A stretch of DNA of 64,000 nt from Tubiluchus corallicola (lineage: Eukaryota > Priapulida > Priapulimorpha > Priapulimorphida > Tubiluchidae). The translations under genes and the position numbers were made by a program. Position 1 is the stretch's first letter, and each line of letters starts with the position of its first letter. The stretch is from NCBI GenBank assembly GCA_030141605.1, contig JAQGDQ010000009.1:465001-529000 (forward strand), given 5' to 3'. The notes below the pieces were generated by a model. That model was not told the DNA's origin and did not search any database. It worked only from the letters and a program-made list of their open reading frames with translations. Shown one piece after another: positions 11,501 to 23,500 of the stretch.

Positions 11501-14500
11501 CTTTAGTTAGCAGTCCTTGACTAAAAATAATCCCATGGCTGGGTGTTCCTGCAGATAAAAATGCGACAGCAAAATATAAGAACCATGTACAACTTTTAAT
11601 TCTTGTCAGAGCTCCACAGAGAAAGGAGAACATAACTCTGTTTCGTCATAAATCAAAAGTGAAGTGTCAGATGGGCTTGCATGGACAGTAAAAAATCTGA
11701 TTAATCACAATGTATTTCATTAGTTTTACTCTCACAGCATTTCCTCTTGTTTCTCTCTGTAGAATGAACCCAGACAACAAGAAAAGAAATCTCAAAGACA
11801 AACCAGGAAACTCCGACAATAGCCAAACAAAGCAGCTCATGTCCATCACAAGCCTCGATACCCGACCATCTAACACAGAAGCTGGAAACAGCACTGGTAC
11901 TGACCTAGAGTGGTCAATTGGCGATGACGAAAGACCTCAGTCTCCAGCAAAGAGTGTTGGATGGGACTTGATAGAACAGCCACGATCTGCACTTAGAGAC
12001 AGCCAGGGTAAGAAAACGACAACCGAACGCAGCGTTAGGATAGATGCAGACACTCCCCCACTGTTTGCTAGAAGCAGCTCAAAATCTGATCTCTATGACA
12101 GTAGATATGCCTACAGCGATGAAGATTCGTATTCATCTTCATATAAATAATAGCATGCACATTTGCACAGTTTTCACAAACCACTAATCATGGCTCAAAT
12201 ACTGACAATAGAAATGAAACAAAAAAGCACAGCAATTAATCATAGATGTCACAAGCTTTGACAATTTTCACAAGGGAGAAAGTATGACACAACTTGTGAA
12301 TGTTGTGCAGTGAACTTATAAATAAATAAATAATAAATAATATAAATTAACAACCTAAAGGAGAAATGGCCATTGGCACTAAAGCTTTTGTCTAACAGAG
12401 ATAATTAAGTATAATGTTTTTGAAAAATATTTATCTTACTAAAAATTTGCTTAAACTCTCTTGAAAGTTAGAACACTCTATTAAAATTGTCAAGAAATAT
12501 TTTAAAACGATGTACAAATTTACTGTATGCTTACCTGCAAATACAGGCGAGTGAAAAAATAGGCGGACAAAAGACAATCGCTGCATCTCCCCAGGTGATA
12601 ATACATCATACCTGTCAACAAAAAGGAAATCATCTTAAACCAACAAAAACTAAATAATTTAAATGAGATAAATACAATAAAATTTTTTACTTTAGAAGTT
12701 ATCAATTTCCAAAATGTAACAAGTGTAGTAGATTTATCATAGGCAAGTTGCCTTCTTATGTGATTCCCAAACATGCATTTAATATATAACTTATCATTAT
12801 TATGCATTTTAAAGTTTATGCTTATATGCTTAAATCATTAATTTAAGGAATATCACATTTAAAATATACTTACATTTATAAAGTAGTGTCGTATAATTGA
12901 TGGGAGTATTGAGAAAACATATTACTACCTTTAGCGACTTAGTGTTAAGCATTAGTGCTGTATCAGTGCATACATTATGATATTTAGTGTAAGACTAGGA
13001 ACAATTAGTTATTTTTGTCAGTTAAGCAATAGCACAAACACTTTCTGACGTGAATTTTCTTGGTGTTTTAAGTCTCCACTACATACTGTGTGTCAATCAA
13101 ACTTAAAAAATCTTTTATACACTTGTGCAAATTGATTAATGCAAGATGGCATTTCAATGACAGCTAGCATTAACTCATACATCCGTAATGCATTGACTTT
13201 TACATTGCTTGATGAGCTTGCTACACTTTAAGCAGCACATTTTAGCACCACGTATTTAATTTTTTACTTACAATAAATTCCTACACAAGTAATATCACAG
13301 TTAGTAAATTATATATCTCTGACCTAGCAGTTAAAATGTGTTGCAATTTAGTGACTGTAGATTTGATACGCTGTTCTGCATTAAATTTTCTGATGAAAAA
13401 TATGGTGGTTACTGCTGGTGGTATCTTTATCTTATCTTTGCTCTACCCTCACTGCCGCATTTATGTTTAACCTCTTTTTAAATATCTGGCAGCTCACAAA
13501 TGGTCAACTGCCCATGGGGACAAATAAATGATCTGATGATCTAGCTTAACATACATGCAGATAAGACAGTACATGTGTTACACGGCACAGCACAAGCTAT
13601 GCAAGAAAATCGGATGATGACATAGTTATTTTTATACAGTTGCGCACGATGCAGTCAGATTCCAGCACTCAATGACAGCCTCTACCACTAATAATGAATA
13701 GTTGTGGCAGGACCATAACCTACTCATAATCAACAAGGATCACATAAAATGAGACACTCAATTAGCACAAGCTCTCAACCAATTTCGGATAATAATGTAA
13801 ACTATACAAGCGCCTCCAACAAGAGAAACAGATGAGGAGTACGGCATATAAAACTGCCTCGAAGTATTCTGGGTGGTCACCCATCCATTTACTGACCAGG
13901 TTAGACACTACTTAAATTTTATGGCAAAGCATACACCATGACACGGTTTAGTAAAGAGTGCTATATACCAATTCCAGTCAGGGTCATTGTCCAATCCACC
14001 TGTCCTGTCCAGCAAACTGACCATGTCTACAACATGCAGATATTCCATAATTTCAGTGTCTTCTTTTGAACCTAGAAATTGAATAACTTATTAACAGGAA
14101 AGTGAGGAAAAAACTCAGAATTACAAGCAGTTTAACTTTTTCCCAGAAATGTCGCATTAATATACCTGTTAAATTTTAAACACTCCAACTTTTTGTATCG
14201 TTGCTACTGCAGATCATTTAAATATTCAAATATTGATGAAACCAAACTGTAAAGCAAGACCTCACAAATCTATGTTTAGATACATTTCACGCTTGTGTAC
14301 ATTTTATCACATTTCATTTCAAAACAAACTTCTGGGAGTGAAAACTGAGTTTTTAACCAAACGACAAAGTAAAAAATAATAGATCAATGAGAAGAAAAAA
14401 TAAAAAATTCATACCAAAATGCGAATATATATCTTTGTGTGGGTATATGACCTGTGAAAAAACAATAATAGTAAAACACTGTCTAAAAACCAAGTATAAA

Positions 14501-17500
14501 ATTTTGGAATTTTAGAACTTTACTATAGAACTTAAATATGACATACATTTCATTACCAAAAATCTGAAAAATGATAGTATCAGTAAAATTACTACTGCAT
14601 TATAAATCTACTGGAAAAAGCAAATTAATATGTAAAAAATGTTGCATAAATCAGCTGTATTACTTGTTGCCGGAGACTTCCGTCAGTAAAAAAAGGTTTT
14701 TGAGGCAGGAACAGAAGATCACTGGGTCCTAGCAATGTTTTTTGCATAACACTACCTAAAAATGTCAGCAAAAACTTCCATAGAACGTTTTTCTAAAAAA
14801 ATAGAATTGTAAGCAATAGTGTTTGTTTACTAGTCTACATTCTGAAGCTGGCTTATACGCAAACAATATAACTACTACACAGCAAAGTATAAATGACTGA
14901 TGTCATAATGTTTCGCATCCCATAGTTTTTCAAGTGAGAAATCCCTAAAATGCAATTCGGAACTAAACCATAGTTGTTCTTCTTGGTGAAGCTGTTTAAA
15001 AAAAACTAGCTCATTCGTATTTTTGCAAAATTACGAGAAAATTGCATGGGCGAGTTTCATACAATCGCTGATTGCAGAAATTGAAATAGGTCTAGATACC
15101 ATATCATGGAACAGGTTACTAATGAGTAAAAGTTTTGCACAAAAATTTTTTTTGGTGTGTTTTTTTTGGCAGCTGGCACCAGACACAATTTAAAAGATAA
15201 GCACTGAATTAGTTCAACACCTTCTGTTTGCTGTATAACTGTTTAATCTTTTGAGACATATTACAGAAATTACAATTCGATGATCAATCAAGCCATATAT
15301 GTAGATATATACCAACAGAATTAACATGTTAGATGTATCAGGAACTATTGCTCTCACATACATGTATTTAACATACAAAAAATTGAAGTATTTTAACACC
15401 TTACCACTTGTTATGGGCCATAAATTGCACAGTACACGCAAAAATGAGGTCTTTCCAGAACTGCTGTCCCCAGTTATTATCAAATTACAGCCTGCGACAA
15501 TCTGATATGAAAAGTCTGCAAATAGAAAATGTGTTTAAATTGTGCAAAGTTTTATAAAACCGTTAAAAACAATATAATGCTAATACACACCTAGCTAAAG
15601 TGATTACATATTAATGCACTAATGTATTTGTCTCTGTAATTTTGCAAGTAATCACAAACACTGATCTTTCAAAATGGTCAAAAATAGTCATTCAAGTTGA
15701 CAAAAAACCTGACGGTGTGAAAATCAATGACTTCCCAAAGTATGCATCAGCATTCGATGCTTCCTTGTGAACATACAGATTTCTATGCTACAGTGTAGCA
15801 GCAAATTTCCCATTATGTAAAATTAGAAGGGCGTTGGATTCATGTCTACTGAAAAACTGATTCATGCATTTGTCTCCAGTAGGTTAGATTGCTATAACAG
15901 TTTGCCTTTTGGTTTACCTAGCAAGGTAGGTACAAGGGCATCCTTGCGGCTTCGACTTCCACTGGGTACTAGTTAAGCAGCACTGTTTTAAAATTTTGTG
16001 CTTTGCCTTTAAAATACTGCATAACTTTGTGCCCGTTTGCAGAGCAGAATTTGCTTCTAATCGTACTTCAGTGCATGAAAGCATGAGGCTAACGAAGCTG
16101 CAATTTTAAATAAAGGGCAAGAAAAAACTTTAATTTCACGGTATAAGGCCTTTTTAGTTTTTCTACCTCAACTCTGGAAATTTTTCTAGTAAACTGCGCA
16201 ACTTACAATCACACGAATCAGTCAAATCACTATTAAAAACATATTTATTCTGCAACTCATGATACATTTTGTTATACATCTATTCTGGTAAGTTAATTTT
16301 AAAACTGCTTTTAGGATTATGCTAATTTTTAAATTGTCCACTTGTTTTCTTATTCTTTTAGTGTAATACGATTTTAATTGCATTTTATTTATATAAAGTG
16401 TGGTGAGATAACTTTTATGCGGTGAACTTTAAAAAATAAACTATTATTATTACTAATGTTTATTAGTAAAAATTTAGAAACTTTACAGCAGCGAACAAAG
16501 TTTGACATCAACAGTGGACTTTTAGTACTTTAGTCAAATTGTTTTATTAACAGAAAACGGAAATCTTTACACTTGAGAAACAAGTACCTTTCACAAGAAC
16601 ATCTTCACTACCTGGCTGCGAGTAGGAGACGTTCGTTAACCTGTAAGCTACCTTGACATGTTCCACATCGAAATTCGAGGAGTACCTAAAAATTAATTTC
16701 ACAGTTTTATAAGGTACTATGGCCAATTACATAATATAGGTATATTACGAAATCGTTAATGTTAAAGGAAAAGACTCTCTTTCCGGGAAGTAAAATTTAC
16801 TAGAATCCTTGCATAAAATGTTAGAGAAATTCCTTATGTAACTAGCAAAATCACTTTAAAGTCACGATCATCGCATACTTGAGCGAGCACATTTTGTACA
16901 CTCCACTTATCAGCCAATTACATTGGCAAATCGAAGAAAAGCAGATTTAAGAAGCATACTGTCAAAGATATGTCAATTAGACCCTTATTTAAGTAAAAGT
17001 GACGAAGTTAGCTTGGTCTTCCACCAGACCTAGAATTTTTTTACACTGCAATGACATAAATTAATCTCACATTTTACAGATATAGTTTTTTTGTTATATT
17101 TTGTAAGTTCAACTGACAGCACTAAAGTAAACCCAACATACTGAATAACTTGTTTTTTCTTTTTATGAAATACTTCAAGCATGAAAAAAATCACATTTTT
17201 AATCTTATGAATAAGATTCGACATGTAATAAGCATTTCATCTCGATTAGATTAGCACGCAGCTGTATAATCACATTTAATTGGGCCGACTTCTCTTCATT
17301 TATTAATTGAATATTCTTGTAGTGCATTGTAACTGTAACCTTGAAGATCAAGCTTGAAATTTATTAGCACATCTTCACTGTTAGGAAGTTAGCATTTCAC
17401 AGGTGTGGTGGCAAAAATTGAGTTTTTTAGTGTACCACAAAAATGTTCAATAGTCAATCGTGACACAATATGTATAATTACAAACTTACATTTCCTCAGC

Positions 17501-20500
17501 AGCAGCTGAAGGTTTTAAGTCACTAGACGAGTGAGCTTTAGAAGATCCACTTAGTCTATTCATAACTTCCATTAACTCCCCTATCCTTAAAACATGCAAA
17601 GCATTTTTACAAACAATAAATTCACCTTCATAAATAATTGCAAATAAGAATGATTGCAAAACAAAATAAACAGAGATATTGCTACTAATTATGTTAGTCA
17701 AGTGACAAAGTAAAAAAAGGGTTACTACGCAGTTTCATGGCTAAAAGTAGAAGTTCAAGCTATATGGTGATAATTATGATCAACAAGAAAAATTGGCCAA
17801 CTGAGAATAAGATACAAAAGATGTTTGCAAAAATGTAATAATAAAAATACTACCACAAGTATTGAAAATTTTCTGCGCGAATACAGTGCGCCTATCTTTC
17901 GACAATTTCACGGCATTTCTGTTTAAAAATGTGGAATGCTAACATTCTCAGACTGTTGGCAGAATGTGAAAAATAGTCACAAAGTCATTGTAGCATTCTC
18001 AAAATGTCCTTCATTCTTTTGAAATTGTTAACGAATGTTACGAAAAATTGGCGACATCTGTGTGCATGTTTGTAGCACATTCAGACAACTTAATGACAGT
18101 TCGGAGGAGTGTTGGTGAGATGGCGACTGGTGAGGTCTGCGACTGGCGAGTTTTGCAACTCACACTTAAACATTTTAAAAATTCCCGTATTTGCCAGATT
18201 GAGGGCCAGCGACCTTTTGACGGCAATTGCGAGTGCCCATACACATTTTGGGGAACTTTCGGAACATATTTGCAGATAGTCATAGTCGAAAACCCAGTGA
18301 AAACAGTCTCATGATTGTAACAGGCCTTTTGACAATAGCTAAGGTAAGACGTATGTGGTCCCACAACAGAAATCTTTGCTTTCTTCCATTGCTTTGACCC
18401 CGTGATTTTTACTTCTGTCTTATTAGCATCAACTTTATGGCAAAAGCAGATGTGACACACTCTACTGTCCCGAAACACTGTATTTCCTAATTTGAACATA
18501 GATTATTTGGCAAAAACATGATCAGTAGTTCAGCACAGAATGATATGGATGTTTGATATATACGTAACAGACATACCTATGTGCTGTGCCAGCAATGTCA
18601 GTCAAGTTCACTGATAAATCGATCAAACGTGTGAAACAGCTAATCAGGTATATGCACACAAATGCATTCTGAAATGAATTTTAATTATCTTTAAAACAAC
18701 TTGTTTTTATCTTTGTCGTAATATAGGTATATACAGTTCATTCTACATAGAGTCAAACCTTCTGCATATGGATCTAAACCTACATATATGAAAATATTTA
18801 CAAAACAATATATCACCTGCTTGGTCACATCTATAAAAATATACAAGCTTAATTGCATAAAATTTACGTAACATATTAAACATGCTTCTCTTATATTGTC
18901 AATGAAACAATTTTCTTGTAAATTCCAATATTTTATTGATAGTATGAAGGCTTTCAGCAAGCAAAATTTAGTAATTATTAAGATCCACATGTTTTACTTA
19001 ATAAGTGTTATAATATCTCATTAAATGTGTATATTTGTTTTTCAATTTGGCCTCAACATTGAGAACGGTGTACAGCTAATACACAAAGAGCAAAATGTTT
19101 GCCATAACAAAATTCTGAAAAAATATATATTAGCAATGCCTTGTATTTAACTTATTTTTAGCTATTAAAACATTTTATGAAGTTTAACAGCAAAACAATA
19201 AGCAAAGAAGTAATTAAGAAAAATCCTAGCAGTGACCATGACTGTTACGGTTTGTTCAGACTAGCAAGTTTTCTGTCACAAGTTTTCTCTCTGACAACAA
19301 ACTCGCAAGTGTGAACTGCTTGCGAGTTACTGTTTGCAATCAATTGCAAACACTCGAACACTAATTGAACATGCTTGCGAGTTACTTAGCAAGTTAACTT
19401 GGCGAGAAAACTCGCTAATCTGAATGCGTCATTACGGACAGTGAACTCCCATTTTAACTACAAGCACCAACAGCATGAATCACTTACTTCGCTTATAAGT
19501 GCACTAAGCTCAGTTGAGTCCAAGTAGTCGTAAGCACCAGCAAAGATTGGTACTGCTAACACAATGTAACTGAGAATACTGCCAAGATAGTCTGCTAAAT
19601 TGACTGAAACTAAATAAAAGATAACACAAAAACTCACAAAATTATATGATGTCATCAGCTAACAGGTTTGTTATGGTCGCAGGGGTATTCACGTGTTTGC
19701 AAACACTTAAAAAACGTATAAGGCATTCGCCACTTATCAAAAAATCTCTATTTACCGCTATTCCATTATTATTCAGTAAATTACCATATTAGTAATTAGT
19801 GCTAAACGTTTTTACATAATTCCTCTGACAATCAAAAAAAAATTCAGAGTTGGCTAAAAGACTTCAACCACACATAAATGTGTCTTGAAATTGGGAATTT
19901 TTTTAACAGGTTTTTTATTAAAACTGCAATTTTCCTAAATGTGATGTTTAAATATTTTTGAATTTTGATGCCAAAAATTGCACCATTTCTTGCCAGTGTC
20001 TTGCCAATACAGCTCAGTAACGTTAGTTGTAAATGTTTCAGAATTTTTGACAAACCAATTTCCATGAAAGATTAAAATTTTAGAATAAACTAAACACATG
20101 TTCAGTTTGTTCTCAAATCAACATCTATTTACTAGAAATTGGAATTTATATATTTTAAAATGTCTAAATAAATTTCACCCTATTTTTAATCTGATTCGTA
20201 ACAAACGTGTCGAGCTGCCACCCCACCACCACCACCAAAATGCCTGTTTCCATACCTGTTTCTGTCCACATAGCAAGTTTTAAGCAAAAGATGCAGAAGT
20301 TAATGTGCATGAAAAATGTGTACGGAAATGCCCAAAAAAGCATTTTGAGTGTGTACTCAATACTAATCATGACATAAAAATTAACACAACTACTAAGTAA
20401 ATGATACACTGAAGAATGAAGCAGATAATTACACACTTAATAACTTTCTCACATCTGTGGTAAAAAACCAGTGCCAAGGCAACCAATTCCTAAGGCCGGG

Positions 20501-23500
20501 GGGTGTGCAAATTATCTGACTAGCCGGGCCACATTAAACTTTGCCGCAATTCCTGCGGGCCACAGGCAGTTTGATCAAGGAGCCAAGTACAGAAAGGCCT
20601 AATAACGATTTTTTGCATCTGACCTGCGTACATCATTACTACTACACTCAAGAAACTATTTTAGAAGTTATTAAAATTATATTGCAAAACATATATTTCT
20701 ACTTTCAGGACAGATAGTGGTAATTTCATTACAATGTATATTAGTAATGCGTATCACACAGTCTGTGTAGTACAGTGACATTAAGCTACAACCGTCTTGT
20801 AAGGGTTAATGGTATCCGATCTAGTAGAAAAAACTACCCGCACTATCTTTGGGACGTGGCACGGACTTCAGCTGGATATGCTCAATTAATCGCCCGGGCC
20901 GCACTTTCATTAGGTTGACAAATCTCTTCGCGGGCCGCACAAATTCTGTCGGCGGGCCGCAATTTGCACACCTCTGTCCTAAGGCAAGATTTAGAACAGT
21001 CTAGAAAATTACAATGCAAACCAAAACAGAGACATTAGTTATCCCTAATGCCACACGATCATCTAATGATACTTTTATGTAAAATTCATCTTGATGTCTA
21101 GTTCATACAGTCTATCAAGCAAATTCCTATCGTTACATATTAAACTTACTATTAAGTGCATACTGCCTGTTAATAAGTTGAGCTTGAGTATTGAGCAAAT
21201 TGTTTAGCTTCGCATTCGTTCGCGTCTCTTCAACAGGGCCAGCTTGAGAGAAAGCAGCTGATTCAGCATTTGCTCGAATTTGCATGTGTTTGAACCTAAA
21301 CAATTAATTACAAGTATTCATTAATAGCTTAATTTTACTTTTCAAAATCCATTAAGAGAGATAGCATAAAGAGAGCTATTTAAATAAGAGCATCTCTGTG
21401 TTGAGAAATTGAAATTCAAACACTGGCGACATACTCGCCAGCATTTACTGCAACAATATCCTGTAAGAAATTTCATACAACATTAAGGCGCATAAGAAGC
21501 TTTTCGTAACATGATATTTTCAACTGTAGAAAAAATACGACACAATACTACATTGAAGCCAGAAATGCTTCATGGATAAAAGAATTATACCTTAGAGGAA
21601 ACCATAATGAAGAATGGCACAGCAATACAAAATATGAAAGTTTAAGCATTTCCACAAATGACTGTTTCACTAGGAATGGCATTATACGTTTTTCTGCGGC
21701 CAAACTAAACTGTCTTATAGCGCGTTCAGACTAGAGAGTTCTCTCACCAAGTTAACTTACAAAGTAATTGGCAAGCGTGTTCAGACTAGAGAGGTCAAAA
21801 CTTGCTGAGTGTTCTCCAACAGTAAGCACAAGCTGAAACATCCTTGTCTATTCACTGAGTGTCGAGAGTCAGTCCCTGAGATATTTGCACTAGACAGCAG
21901 CTGCAGAGAATTTTCAATAACTTGCCGACAGTAACTTGCAAAGCAGTTCCCACTTGCGAGTTTATTGTCAGAGAGAAAACTCTCTAGTCTGAACATGCCG
22001 TTAGAGAGTAACATTGAACAGCTTTTGGGTACATAATTACATTATATTTACATTAGCAATCAACATTAACAAAAATCAAACCAAAATGAAACACATAATT
22101 CAGAATGCTTATAATTTTGTATAAATTTGTTTTTTTCTGAACCCATTTCAACATCAGACTTGCAACAAACATTTAACACCTAATCTTGTATAATAGCTTT
22201 CTTACCTGAAATTTCCCTCTTGTCTTTCTTGCTGTACCACAAAATAGATAACGGCTGACATAATAAGCTTGTTGATCACAGAGCTCACGATAAAGAAACC
22301 GACGATGCTAGTTGGTCCAAGCCATCCTGTTCTAAAAATAACTATTTTAGCCTCACAGCAGCCCAGTGATTTCGTTTTATTGAGTGTCACATGTTTACTA
22401 CACAATTTTAAGCTTTAATTAGCACACTTAATTAAAATAGTTTTGAAGTGATAAAAGCTATTGAAAGAAATTAGAAAACTGAAAAGTAATTGTTTTAACA
22501 AACCCTTAAAACATTACATATTGCAATTTGCAATTAATGCCAAATATACTAATGTAAGTTATGCAGAAAAATAACACTACAATAATAATTTAATCCTCAC
22601 AGCAAAACACATTTTCTGAAAGAGTAATTCGATTATGGCAAAACGAAAATTACGTTTTCCACGCTTGGTATGTGTAATACGCAATAGTAAACGGTGCTAT
22701 TATTACTTCCGGTACAACTCGGCTAAATTGTCTACACATTTTTTCAACATCCTGAGTCATTCTTTGGTCACTAAATCAAAAAAAAAACAATATGAAAAAA
22801 GCAAATGACACAAAACATTCAATAATAACAAACACGAAACAATAACTACAATGTTACTGATGATTCACATTTTCTCTCAAACCAAGTTACATTACTTGTT
22901 ATTGTTTCTGTTTTTTGTTTGCATAAGCTGTATTTGTGACACAATGCGGACATTTTTCACCATATGCTTAACTTGAGTTAGGCCTAGTTAGCTCTTTCAA
23001 GTAGTTTTGTTAGACTCTAGTTAAACAGTTAGCTGGTAAGAGTGACGGGGAAAACAAAAGAATAAATACATTCAAGTCAATCAAATACTAAATGTCAAGT
23101 GCCAAGCCTGCTTTAGGCAGCTAAGTAAATAAATAAATAAAAATAATAATAATAAAAACAGCAGTTTAACAGCAATTGTAGTAAAATAAAACTAAAGAAA
23201 AACACAAATTTCATAATATGTTACACAAAGTAACACTCACGGATTATCTACAGAGTTATCTAGAACGTTCACTCTATAAAATGTCTGGTTGAGAAAGTAC
23301 ATATTGTGTATTATCTCGCAAAGATATTTTCTCCAAGAAATGTACAGCACGGAACTTGTGCATTGGTGCGTACTTTTCACCTGAAAAAAGAAATGGATCG
23401 AAACTTAAGAACAAATGTCAAATCATCAATTTGTTATTTTTATACATAACTCAACGCACTGTAAGATGTTTGACCAAAATTGGAGTTTAGGTTAAAGCAT

